A model generated the notes under the pieces. It had not been told where the DNA came from. It ran no database searches and was given only the letters and a program-made list of their open reading frames with translations. The position numbers and the translations under genes were made by a program. Of a stretch of DNA of 64,000 nt, positions 33,531 through 41,787 are shown piece after piece. Source of the DNA: Amycolatopsis sacchari (lineage in GTDB: Bacteria > Actinomycetota > Actinomycetes > Mycobacteriales > Pseudonocardiaceae); NCBI RefSeq assembly GCF_900114035.1, contig NZ_FORP01000010.1, forward strand, positions 62,001 to 126,000, read 5' to 3'. The first letter of the stretch is position 1. The number at the start of each line of letters is the position of its first letter.

Positions 33531-34790
33531 ATGCCTGGGGGATTGCTACGACAGCGGGATTTCCGCCGCCTGTGGACAGCGGACCTGCTCAGCCAGTTCG
33601 GCGACCGCCTCAACGTCCTCGCGCTGCCGCTGCTGGCCGCGGGCAGCCTCGGCGCCTCGGCCTTCGGCGTCTCGCTGCTGCGCACCCTGCAGACGCTCGC
33701 GTACCTCGCGATCGGCCTGCAGGTCGGCGCGTGGTGCGACCGGATGCGGTTGCGGCCCTTGCTGATCGGCACCGATCTCGGCCGCTTCGCGCTCTACGCC
33801 ACGGTTCCCGTCGCCGCCGCGTTCGGGGTGCTGACCATGGGCCAGTTGTACCTCGTCGTCGCCGTCGCCGGGGTGCTCGCGGTGTTCTTCGAAGTCGGGC
33901 ACCAGACGTACCTGCCGCGGCTCGTGCCGCGCGACCGGCTGCTGGAGGGCAACGCGCGGTTGCAGACCAACCTCTCCGTCGCCGCGGTGACGGCGCCGAG
34001 CGCGGGCGGCTTCCTGGTGCAGTACTTCGGCGGGCAGGCCGCGGTGGGCGGGAACGCGTTGTCGTTCCTGTGGTCCGCGCTCTGGCTCGGCCGCATCCGC
34101 AAGCCCGAGCCGGTGCCCCCGCGCACCGAACGGGTGCCGCTGCGCCGCCAGATCAGGGAGGGCCTGGACTTCGTCCGGAAGCACCCGCTGCTGCGCCCGA
34201 TCGCGGCGGCGCTGACGCTGGCGAGCCTGTTCCAGTCCGTGCAGATCGCGATCGGGGTGGTGTTCCTGCTGCGCGAGGTGCGGCTTTCGCCCGGGATCAT
34301 CGGCCTGCTCAGCACCACCGGTCTCCTCGGTGCGCTCGTGGGCGCGGTGACGGGCCGGCGCATCGGGCAGCGCTTCGGCGAGGCCAGGCTGCTGTGGGTG
34401 ATGGGGGTGCTGATCGCGCTCGGCTACACCGCGATGGCGCTGGCGAGCCCCGGCTGGCTGGTCGCCTGCTACCCGGTGGGGAACTTCGTCACCGCGTTCG
34501 CCATCACGGTGTCGAACATCGTGCAGGTGAGCTTCCAGCAGGGAGCCACCCCGGAACGGCTGCGCGGCCGGGTCACCGCGACCATGCGGTTCGTGACGTT
34601 CGGCGTGGCGCCGGTGGGCAGCCTGCTGGGTGGCCTCGTCGCGGACGTCGCCGGGCTGCGGGCGTCGATGTGGCTCGCGACGGCGGGGATGGCGCTGTCG
34701 GCGGCCCGGCTGATCGGCTCGCCGCTGCGGCGCCTGCGTGTCCTGCCGGAGGCATACGCGGAGGAGGGCACGGGTAGTCCGCCTGCATGA
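33531..34790 (+). CDS. MFS transporter (enterobactin/macrolide exporter-like)
   Basis: 419 residues with about twelve transmembrane segments. The N-terminal LLRQRDFRRLWTADLLSQFG and the loop GAWCDRMRLRPLL are typical of the EntS/MefA-like exporter branch (DHA3). A basic central loop (RKPEPVPPRTERVPLRRQIR) separates the two six-helix halves. Stop overlaps the next start as ATGA. It could export a small molecule; the coupling to a semialdehyde dehydrogenase is unusual and gives no clear substrate. Confidence 0.92.
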   Translation: MPGGLLRQRDFRRLWTADLLSQFGDRLNVLALPLLAAGSLGASAFGVSLLRTLQTLAYLAIGLQVGAWCDRMRLRPLLIGTDLGRFALYATVPVAAAFGVLTMGQLYLVVAVAGVLAVFFEVGHQTYLPRLVPRDRLLEGNARLQTNLSVAAVTAPSAGGFLVQYFGGQAAVGGNALSFLWSALWLGRIRKPEPVPPRTERVPLRRQIREGLDFVRKHPLLRPIAAALTLASLFQSVQIAIGVVFLLREVRLSPGIIGLLSTTGLLGALVGAVTGRRIGQRFGEARLLWVMGVLIALGYTAMALASPGWLVACYPVGNFVTAFAITVSNIVQVSFQQGATPERLRGRVTATMRFVTFGVAPVGSLLGGLVADVAGLRASMWLATAGMALSAARLIGSPLRRLRVLPEAYAEEGTGSPPA

Positions 34791-36241
34791 GCGAGCTGAT
34801 CGAGCGCGTACCCAAGCAGATCTTCCTGGCCGGGCAGTGGCGGGACGCCGCCGACGGCAGCCGGTTCGCCGTGCAGGACCCGGGGAACGAGCAGCAGCTG
34901 TGCGAGGTCGCCGACGCCCAGGACGCCGACGCGCGCGAAGCCGTCGAAGCGGCCGTCGCCGCGCAGGAGGAGTGGGGCGCGACCCCGCCGCGCGAGCGGG
35001 GCGAAATCCTGCGCCGCGCGTGGCAGCTCATGACGGACCGCGCGGACGACATCGCTCGCCTGATGACGCTGGAGATGGGCAAGAGCGTCGAGGAGTCGAA
35101 GGCGGAGGTCACGTACGCCGCCGAGTTCTTCCGCTGGTTCTCCGAGGAGGCCGTGCGCATCGACGGGCGCTACGGCCGCAACCCGGCGGGCACGGGCCGC
35201 ATGCTCGTCACGAAACGCCCCGTCGGCCCGTGCATCCTGATCACGCCGTGGAACTTCCCGCTCGCGATGGGCACCCGCAAGCTCGGCCCCGCGATCGCCG
35301 CCGGCTGCACGATGATCGTCAAGCCGGCGCAGCTCACGCCGCTGTCGATGCTGAACCTCGCGGCCCTGCTGCAGGAGGCCGGGCTGCCCGACGGGGTGCT
35401 CAGCGTGCTGCCCTCGACGTCCGCGAGCCGGGTGGTGAGCCCCGCGCTGGAGGACCCGCGCATCCGCAAGATGTCGTTCACCGGCTCCACCGAGGTGGGG
35501 CGCAAGCTCGTCGAGCAGTGCGCGCCGAACCTCCAGCGCATGTCGATGGAGCTGGGCGGCAACGCGCCGTTCCTGGTGTTCGAGGACGCCCCGCTCGACG
35601 ACGCGGTGGCCGGGGCGATCACCGCGAAGATGCGCAACAACGGGGAATCGTGCGTCGCCGCCAACCGGTTCCACGTGCACTCCTCGATCGCGGAGGAGTT
35701 CGTGCGGCGGCTCACCGAGCAGATGTCGGCGCTCAAGGTCGGGCACGGCACCGAGGACGGGGTGAAGGTCGGCCCGCTGATCAGCGCCGACCAGCGGGAC
35801 AAGGTGAGCGAGCTGGTCGAGGACGCGCTATCCCGCGGCGCCCGCGCCACCACCGGCGGCAAGGCCTTGGACGGCAAGGGTTTCTTCTACGCGCCGACCG
35901 TGCTCACCGACGTCCCGCCGGACGCCAGGATCCTGCGCGAGGAGGTGTTCGGCCCGGTCGCGCCGGTGACCACGTTCGACACCGAGGACGAGGCGCTGCG
36001 CCTGGCGGACGACACCGAGTTCGGGCTCGTCGCCTACCTGTTCACGCGCGACCTCGACCGCGCCCTCCGCGTCGGCGAGCGCGTGTCCACCGGCATGGTC
36101 GGCATCAACACGGGCCTGGTGTCCAACGCGGCCGCGCCGTTCGGCGGGGTGAAGCAGTCCGGGTTCGGGCGCGAGGGCGGCGACGAGGGCATCGAGGAGT
36201 ACCTCGACGTGAAGTACCTGGCGCTGGCGCTGAAGGAATAA
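34787..36241 (+). CDS. gabD: NAD(P)-dependent succinate-semialdehyde dehydrogenase type aldehyde dehydrogenase
   Basis: 484 residues, standard length. The catalytic glutamate lies in ELGGNAPFLVF and the nucleophile Cys in NNGESCVAANR; the substrate and cofactor pattern ILITPWNFPLAM is intact. SSADH-type enzymes oxidise succinate semialdehyde to succinate; some related enzymes oxidise alpha-ketoglutarate semialdehyde, which would serve the glucarate pathway encoded ten kilobases downstream. Translationally coupled to the MFS gene. The substrate is inferred from family resemblance only. Confidence 0.9.
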   Translation: MSELIERVPKQIFLAGQWRDAADGSRFAVQDPGNEQQLCEVADAQDADAREAVEAAVAAQEEWGATPPRERGEILRRAWQLMTDRADDIARLMTLEMGKSVEESKAEVTYAAEFFRWFSEEAVRIDGRYGRNPAGTGRMLVTKRPVGPCILITPWNFPLAMGTRKLGPAIAAGCTMIVKPAQLTPLSMLNLAALLQEAGLPDGVLSVLPSTSASRVVSPALEDPRIRKMSFTGSTEVGRKLVEQCAPNLQRMSMELGGNAPFLVFEDAPLDDAVAGAITAKMRNNGESCVAANRFHVHSSIAEEFVRRLTEQMSALKVGHGTEDGVKVGPLISADQRDKVSELVEDALSRGARATTGGKALDGKGFFYAPTVLTDVPPDARILREEVFGPVAPVTTFDTEDEALRLADDTEFGLVAYLFTRDLDRALRVGERVSTGMVGINTGLVSNAAAPFGGVKQSGFGREGGDEGIEEYLDVKYLALALKE

Positions 36242-36305
36242 AACAAAGCGGACATTCCGCATTTCCGCTTGTTCCCGGAACCCGTTTGGACTTAGCTCCG
36301 TCAGA

Positions 36306-36806
36306 GTGAGCATGAATTCGCCCGGAAACGCGGGAACAGCGGACATCACGCGCAAAGCGGAAGTCGCCAAGGCGCAGCTGCGGCAATTGTCGGCCACGCT
36401 GTCCAGTGCGGACGGTGCGGCGACCGTGACCGTCAACGCCAGTGGTGCGCTGCAGAAACTGGCATTCGGGCCGAAAGCGCGCGAACTGCCGCTCGACCGG
36501 CTGGCGGCCGCGGTCGTCGCCACGGCGCAGCGCGCGCAGGCGCAGGCGGCGCGGCAGATAACGGCGATCATGGCGCCGGTGATCGGCACCGACAGCGACG
36601 CGATGCGTTTTCTGGAGGAACAGTTCCCCGCGCCCGAATTGCCGGAAGAACAACCGGCGGCCCCGCAGGAACGCCGTTTCGTGGTGAACGAGGAACAGGC
36701 CGCCCCGCCGCCTCCTCCCCGGCCGCCCGCACCACCACGGCCGCCCCGCCCGCCTGTCGACGGCGGTGACGAGGAATTCGGTTCGTTCATGCGGAGGGAC
36801 TGGTGA
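36306..36806 (+). CDS. YbaB/EbfC-like protein with proline-rich C-terminus, type VII-secretion associated type
   Basis: 166 residues from GTG (ATG two codons later is an alternative). Residues about 10-95 show the YbaB-like order helix, strand-turn-strand (AATVTVNASGALQKLAF), helix (LDRLAAAVVATAQRAQAQAA). Residues about 120-155 are PPPPPRPPAPPRPPRPP-like, then an acidic tail. Such proteins accompany WXG100/EspC-type secretion substrates. The stop overlaps the next gene start (TGATG), which has GGAGGG in this gene's 3' end. Confidence 0.8.
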   Translation: MSMNSPGNAGTADITRKAEVAKAQLRQLSATLSSADGAATVTVNASGALQKLAFGPKARELPLDRLAAAVVATAQRAQAQAARQITAIMAPVIGTDSDAMRFLEEQFPAPELPEEQPAAPQERRFVVNEEQAAPPPPPRPPAPPRPPRPPVDGGDEEFGSFMRRDW

Positions 36807-37126
36807 TGGCAGGCGGTTTCGAGGCGGACCTGAACGCGCTCGCGGCCCACGAGCCGGAGGTGCGCGAGGTCGCGGACAAGGTCCACGAAGCGATCGACGC
36901 CACCGGCGCGGCACAGGGGCTCGGCGACCTGAACGCGTTCGGCCTCGTCGGGCAGGTCGTCGCGCTGGGGGTCGAGTACTGGATCGCCAGCGCCACCAGC
37001 TTCGTCAAGGGGCTCGGCGACGCCGGGCACGACCTCGCCGACAAGGTCAAGACGGCGCACGAGGCGATCTCGTCGCACGAGGAGAAGTCGAAGGCGGCAC
37101 TCACCGCGATCGGTAAGGACCTGTAG
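36806..37126 (+). CDS. EspC-like/DUF2580-type putative type VII secretion substrate
   Basis: 106 residues; ATG at 36806 has GGAGGG seven bases upstream, better than the GTG one codon earlier. The sequence is two helices around a central LGDLNAFGLVG turn, with helical FEADLNALAAHEPEVREVAD at the start, as in ESX-1 secretion-associated EspC-type proteins. No WXG motif. It lies between a YbaB-like gene and a large WXG-like gene, a layout common to secretion substrates in actinomycetes. Confidence 0.75.
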   Translation: MAGGFEADLNALAAHEPEVREVADKVHEAIDATGAAQGLGDLNAFGLVGQVVALGVEYWIASATSFVKGLGDAGHDLADKVKTAHEAISSHEEKSKAALTAIGKDL

Positions 37127-37128
37127 CC

Positions 37129-38337
37129 ATGACCTCGACCGAGAACCCGCTCGTCGCCACGGCCGAGCCGCCCTCCGGGCCGTTCACCAACACCGGCAAG
37201 GACGGCGCGGGCGTCATCGACAACCTGCCGGCGCAGACCTCCGGCTCCGGCCTGTTCAACGACGTCGCGACCACGGTCAAGGACTTCTCGGACGGCGACT
37301 GGGCCAACGCCGGGCTGGATGTCGCGACCGACGGGCTGGACCTGCTCGACGCGGCGATGGATCCGCTCGGCGCACTGGCCAGCGCCGGGGTCGGCTTCCT
37401 GATCGAGCACATCAGCTTCCTCAAGGAGGGGCTGGACAAGCTCGCGGGCAACCCCGAGGCCGTCACGGCGAAGGCCCAGACCTGGCAGAACGTCTCGAAG
37501 CAGCTCAACGAGGCAGCCGAGACCTACGAGCGGTCGGCGGCCAAGACGGCGCAGTCGTACAAGGGCGAAGGCGGCCCGGCGGCGTACCAGGAGACCGCGA
37601 AGGGGTACGCGGACGCGCTGCGCGGCGCGGCGGGGCACGCGCAGAGCGCCTCGACGGCCATGCAGGTCGCCGCCGCGATCGTGGGCACCGAGCGCGGCCT
37701 GATCCGCGACATGATCTCCGAGTTCGTGGGCGAACTGATCGTCAAGGGGCTCGCCGCGCTGGCCACGTCGTGGTGCTCGTTCGGCGGCACCGTGGCGGCG
37801 TTCATCGCCGACACCGTGGTCGAGGGCGGCATCCTCGCCGAGAAGATCAGCACGCGGATCGCGAAGATCGTCGAGCGGCTCGAGGCGCTGGCGAAGAACG
37901 CGAACAAGTCCAAGGCCGCCATCGAGGGTGCCGCCAAGGCGCTGGCCAAGGTCGGCAAGGCCGCGGACAAGATCGCCGACAAGAGCCTCGACGCTGCGAC
38001 GAAGATCGAGTCCACGGCGAACCGGCTCAAGCAGGCCGGTAAGGAAGCGCACGAAGCCGCCGAAGCGAAGGAACTGCGCGAAGCCACCGAGGGCGAGCAC
38101 GAGAACCCGCTCGAGAAGAGCTTCCTCAACCTGAACAAGTGGGTCGAAGAAGGTGGAGTGCCCAGACCGAATGTGAGCGACGGGGTGCACGCCGCCGCCG
38201 AAGGTCGCCGCCAGGAGAACGAGCAGGCCGACCGTTCGCACGAAGCCGCCGAGGCCTACGAGGAGGAGCACCGCGAGGAGGAATCCGGCGGCGAGCAACC
38301 TGCCGGAGCCGGGGAGCGACCCGCCGGAGGCGAGTGA
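37129..38337 (+). CDS. Large WXG100-like helical protein, putative type VII-secreted effector without recognised toxin domain
   Basis: 402 residues, two bases after the previous stop. N-terminal 40 residues are disordered-looking; residues about 95-190 are helical and contain TWQNVSKQLNEAAETY, reminiscent of WXG-like pairs; one hydrophobic stretch of about 40 residues (from ELIVKGLAALATSWCSFGGT) could enter a membrane. The rest is long Lys/Ala-rich coiled coil (KALAKVGKAADKIADKSLDA), ending in an acidic Glu-rich tail. No nuclease or ADP-ribosyltransferase motif is recognised, and no immunity gene is adjacent on the same strand. Confidence 0.8.
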   Translation: MTSTENPLVATAEPPSGPFTNTGKDGAGVIDNLPAQTSGSGLFNDVATTVKDFSDGDWANAGLDVATDGLDLLDAAMDPLGALASAGVGFLIEHISFLKEGLDKLAGNPEAVTAKAQTWQNVSKQLNEAAETYERSAAKTAQSYKGEGGPAAYQETAKGYADALRGAAGHAQSASTAMQVAAAIVGTERGLIRDMISEFVGELIVKGLAALATSWCSFGGTVAAFIADTVVEGGILAEKISTRIAKIVERLEALAKNANKSKAAIEGAAKALAKVGKAADKIADKSLDAATKIESTANRLKQAGKEAHEAAEAKELREATEGEHENPLEKSFLNLNKWVEEGGVPRPNVSDGVHAAAEGRRQENEQADRSHEAAEAYEEEHREEESGGEQPAGAGERPAGGE

Positions 38338-38349
38338 GCCGCCCGCGGC

Positions 38350-39447
38350 CTACTTGATCTGGAACGGGCCGGCGGCGCGCGTGGTCGCCCCGGCCCAGAG
38401 CCGGGGCGCGAACCGCTGGACGGCACGGGCGAGCTCGTCGACCGAGCCGCGCTGGCTGCCCAGGTGCACCGTGGTGGTGCGCTCGTGCGTGCGGACGAGC
38501 ACCTGGTCGAGCCGACGACGCGAGGCAAAGCTCCCCACCGCGCGCCTGCTCCAGAAGGTCTCCACCGCGACCGAGGTGATCTCGCCCCAGGGCAGGGTGA
38601 ACGGCTCGCCGCTGGGGTCGTCGAGGCTGAGGCTGTCGGCGTCGAGCACGAAACACCGGCCGCGCGCCACCATCGGCGACCACAGCAGGAGCCCGAGCGC
38701 CAGCAGCGCGAACGGCGCGCCGAGCAGGACGGACAGGACCCGCACCACGACGCCGGCCCCGGAGTCCGTGAAGGCCGCGGTCAGCAGGCCCGCGCCGACG
38801 CACGCCGCCAGCACCCCGCCGACGAGCGCCTGCACGACGGTCCGCCTGCCGAGGTCGACCACGACCGGCGGCTGCGCTTCGGGCGCCGGAACCAGCTGCG
38901 GCGCGACCCCGGGCGCCGTCACCAGCGCGCTCCACGGGGTCGAGGGCACGCGCTGCCAGTCCCGCGGAGCCCCCTGCGCGACCGCCTCGGCCACGCCCGC
39001 GCGGCGCGGCAGCCGCACCTTCACCGCGGAATTCCGGGGCAACCGCACCAGCACCGGGCTGTACAGGTGCTCGGCGAAATCACCCGATTTCGGAAAGAAC
39101 ACCAGAACCAGCCCGAATCGCTCGTCCACCCCCTCCTCGGAATCGACGCCGACCGCCGAAAGATCCGCCCAGGAAATGCGGAAGGCGTCCCCACCCTTGG
39201 TCTCGTAGCCGATTCCGCTGTCGTCGACGACGAGTTCGCGCGGCCAGCGCAACGAGCGCCACCCCAGCAGCCGCAAGGCCACGACCAGCAGGAACACCAC
39301 CCCGATGACGATCATCGGAACGGTCAGCCAGCCGCTGGTACCGGCCATCGCACCCGAAAGCACCAAACCGGCGCCGAGGACGAGGAAAATGAACGCGACG
39401 GAAATCTGGTCGAGCCTCGTTCGCCAGCCGAGCCGGATGCGGGTCAT
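38350..39447 (-). CDS. Membrane protein with PH-like domains
   Basis: 365 residues. Two helices near the N-terminus (ISVAFIFLVLGAGLVLSG and VPMIVIGVVFLLVVAL) precede a soluble strand-rich part with WPRELVVDDSGIGYETK, which looks like a bacterial PH domain. Two further helices at about residues 220-275 precede a second similar strand-rich part beginning GRCFVLDADSLSLDDPSG. So it is two repeats of helix-hairpin plus PH-like domain. No enzymatic motif. Converges with the secretion-substrate triad. Function unknown. Confidence 0.75.
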   Translation of the reverse strand: MTRIRLGWRTRLDQISVAFIFLVLGAGLVLSGAMAGTSGWLTVPMIVIGVVFLLVVALRLLGWRSLRWPRELVVDDSGIGYETKGGDAFRISWADLSAVGVDSEEGVDERFGLVLVFFPKSGDFAEHLYSPVLVRLPRNSAVKVRLPRRAGVAEAVAQGAPRDWQRVPSTPWSALVTAPGVAPQLVPAPEAQPPVVVDLGRRTVVQALVGGVLAACVGAGLLTAAFTDSGAGVVVRVLSVLLGAPFALLALGLLLWSPMVARGRCFVLDADSLSLDDPSGEPFTLPWGEITSVAVETFWSRRAVGSFASRRRLDQVLVRTHERTTTVHLGSQRGSVDELARAVQRFAPRLWAGATTRAAGPFQIK

Positions 39448-39458
39448 GGAAAAGGAGT

Positions 39459-40232
39459 CTAGGGGTGGGCACCGGCCTGGACGGAAATCTGCTCGAAGAA
39501 ACCGCTCAGCCCCTGCCACACACCGGGCACCAGCAGCACACCCAGCACCACGAACGCCGGGAACACGAGGAGGTTCTCCACCCGCTTGCCCGTGCGGAAG
39601 CGCAGGAACGACGGCGGCCGCAGCTCGTACCACGTCTCGCCCGCGATCGGGACCGGGAACAGGAACGGGCAGCCCGCCTCGGTGAGCGAGTCGCCGAGGC
39701 AGTGGGTGAGGCAGCCGACCGCGACCGCCACGCCGAGCCAGCCCGTCAGCTCCTGGAGCTCCCCGGCGGCGCTCGCCGTGCGCGCCCACCACACCACGGC
39801 CCCGGCGCCGACGAGCAGCAGCCAGTCCCCCAGTGCGTCCGCGGCGAGCAGCAGCCCGAACAACACCACGCCGGCGACGGCGTACCAGCCGCCCGCGCGC
39901 GTGCCCCACATCGTGAGCGCGCCGAGCCCGGCGGCGAACAGTACGGTGTGCGACAGGTGGCGGTGCATGCCGCGGTGCCGCTCGTCGCGCGGCCCCTTCG
40001 TGACGGCGTACAGCATCGACGACAGACGCCGGAGCAGCCAGGACAGTGCGCCCGTGACCGGCCCGAGCAGGCGTGACGCGCCCGCGCCGGGGTGGTCGAG
40101 GTCGGGCAGCAGCGCGAAACCGGCCGTGGTGGCGGCGAAGGCGACGGCCTGGTGCACCGAACTCGCGCCCACGGTCGGGGCGACGGCGAGTCCGGCACAC
40201 CAGCCGGTGAGTGCGTGCGTGCGGCCCATCAT
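39459..40232 (-). CDS. Membrane-bound metal-dependent hydrolase (YdjM family)
   Basis: 257 residues from the first of two adjacent ATGs. The N-terminal MMGRTHALTGWCAG carries the conserved GRTHxxxG segment, and ALLPDLDHPGAGASRLL contains the family's LPDLDHP motif with metal-binding aspartates and histidine; later RHLSHTVLFA and CLTHCLGDSLTEAG supply further histidines. About eight hydrophobic segments. YdjM proteins are membrane-bound metal-dependent hydrolases under LexA control in E. coli. Nothing like a LexA box is seen before this gene. Confidence 0.9.
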   Translation of the reverse strand: MMGRTHALTGWCAGLAVAPTVGASSVHQAVAFAATTAGFALLPDLDHPGAGASRLLGPVTGALSWLLRRLSSMLYAVTKGPRDERHRGMHRHLSHTVLFAAGLGALTMWGTRAGGWYAVAGVVLFGLLLAADALGDWLLLVGAGAVVWWARTASAAGELQELTGWLGVAVAVGCLTHCLGDSLTEAGCPFLFPVPIAGETWYELRPPSFLRFRTGKRVENLLVFPAFVVLGVLLVPGVWQGLSGFFEQISVQAGAHP

Positions 40233-40275
40233 GGGGATGATCTTGGCAAGTGGGTACGACAGGAAAGGACACCGG

Positions 40276-40653
40276 ATGAGCCCGGAGTTGCACGAGTTCT
40301 GGCGTGAGCGGCACCTGTGCACGCTGACGACGCTGCGGAAGGACGGGTCGCCGCACGTCGTGCCCGTCGGGGTCACGGTGGACGAGGAGTTCCGCACCGC
40401 ACGCGTGATCTGCTCGCGGGACAGCGTGAAGGCCCGCAACGTCCGCGCCGGGAACGGCGAAGCACGCGTCGCCGTGACGCAGGTCGACGGGCGCCGGTGG
40501 TCGACGCTGGAGGGCGTCGCCGTCGTGCGCGAGGACCCGGAGTCCGTGCGGGAGGCGGAAGAGCGCTACGCCGCGCGCTACCGCCGGCCCCGCCCGAACC
40601 CCGAGCGCGTGGTGCTGGAGATCCGGATCACCCGCCTGCTCGGGCTGCGCTGA
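40276..40653 (+). CDS. PPOX-class F420/flavin-dependent oxidoreductase
   Basis: 125 residues with AGGAAAGG before ATG. The split-barrel pattern LCTLTTLRKDGSPHVVPVGV and KARNVRAGNGEARVAVTQVD match the pyridoxamine-phosphate-oxidase-like family, in the group of small F420-dependent actinobacterial oxidoreductases. Such proteins reduce unsaturated substrates or bind F420 or haem. Divergent from YdjM-like gene and convergent with the MBL hydrolase. Which cofactor is used cannot be told by eye. Confidence 0.88.
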   Translation: MSPELHEFWRERHLCTLTTLRKDGSPHVVPVGVTVDEEFRTARVICSRDSVKARNVRAGNGEARVAVTQVDGRRWSTLEGVAVVREDPESVREAEERYAARYRRPRPNPERVVLEIRITRLLGLR

Positions 40654-40657
40654 GCGC

Positions 40658-41743
40658 CTAGAGGGCCTGCCACCACGGGTCGACGGCGGGCAGGTTGTCC
40701 AGGTCCAGCCGCTCGCCGGGGCGCGGGACGGCGAGCGTGATGTCGTGTGCCTTCGCCTCGCGCCAGACGCGGTCCGCCGGCTCGTTCCAGCCGTGCAGGG
40801 CGAGCCGGAAAGTGGCCCAGTGCACGGGGATCAGCACGCCACCCCGTGCGTCGAGGTGCGCGGCGACGCCTTCCTCCGGTGTCATGTGGATGTCCGGCCA
40901 CGACGGGTGGTACGCGCCGATCTGCACGAGCGCGGCGTCGAACGGCCCGTACTTCTCCCCGATCCGGCGGTACCCGTCGAAGTAGCCCGAGTCGCCGCTG
41001 TAGAACAGGCGGCGGTTCGGGCCCGCGATGATCCACGACGCCCACAGCGTGTTGTTGCGGGTGAAGGCACGGCCGGAGAAGTGCTGCGCGTCGGCGGCCG
41101 TGATGCGGACGCCGGAGATCTCGGTGCTCTCGTGCCAGTCGAGTTCGATGATCCGTTCCGCGGGAACCCGCCAGCGCCGCAGGTGCGAGCCGACGCCGAG
41201 CGGCACGATGAACGGGGCGTCCTGGATGCGGGCCAGCGTGCGGACGGCGGCCGCGTCGAGGTGGTCGTAGTGGTCGTGCGACACGATGATCGCGTCCAGC
41301 GGCGGCAGGTCTTCGAGGCGGCACGGCGGCTCGTGCATCCGCTTCGGACCGATCAGCCGCGACGGCGAAACCCGCTTCGCCCACACCGGATCGATGAGGA
41401 TCCGCCTGCCCTCGATCTCGACCAGCGTCGAGGAGTGCCCGTACCAGGTGACGTGCAGTCCGTCGGCCGGGTGGTCCGCCGGCGGCGGGACGAGCGGGAT
41501 CGGTCCGGCCGGCTTGCGGCGCTGCCCGCCGAACAGCATCTCCCTGAGTAGGTCGCGGCCGGTGCTCGCGGTCTGCGGCACGGGCGGGGCCAGGTTCTGG
41601 AACCGCCCGTCGCGGAACTGGGGTGACCGCTTCATCACCTCGAGGTCCGGGCGGCCGCCGAACGCGAGGGGGATCTCCCAGACGGCCCACGCCAGCGCAC
41701 CGAGCGCTGCCACCGGGACCGTCCACCGAAGTCGCTTCGCCAT
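40658..41743 (-). CDS. Membrane-anchored MBL-fold hydrolase (NAPE-PLD/UlaG-like)
   Basis: 361 residues. One transmembrane segment (VPVAALGALAWAVWEIPLAF) at the N-terminus is followed by the metallo-beta-lactamase fold: WYGHSSTLVEIEGRRILIDP, VSHDHYDHLD as the main zinc motif, then YSGDSGYFDGY and IPVHWATFRLALHGWNEP. The last segment is typical of NAPE-hydrolysing phospholipase D relatives. The enzyme would face the cytosol or outside depending on topology. Monocistronic. Confidence 0.9.
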   Translation of the reverse strand: MAKRLRWTVPVAALGALAWAVWEIPLAFGGRPDLEVMKRSPQFRDGRFQNLAPPVPQTASTGRDLLREMLFGGQRRKPAGPIPLVPPPADHPADGLHVTWYGHSSTLVEIEGRRILIDPVWAKRVSPSRLIGPKRMHEPPCRLEDLPPLDAIIVSHDHYDHLDAAAVRTLARIQDAPFIVPLGVGSHLRRWRVPAERIIELDWHESTEISGVRITAADAQHFSGRAFTRNNTLWASWIIAGPNRRLFYSGDSGYFDGYRRIGEKYGPFDAALVQIGAYHPSWPDIHMTPEEGVAAHLDARGGVLIPVHWATFRLALHGWNEPADRVWREAKAHDITLAVPRPGERLDLDNLPAVDPWWQAL

Positions 41744-41787
41744 GCTTCGAAACTACCTACTGCGAGCTGATGTTTCCTGAGACCGCG

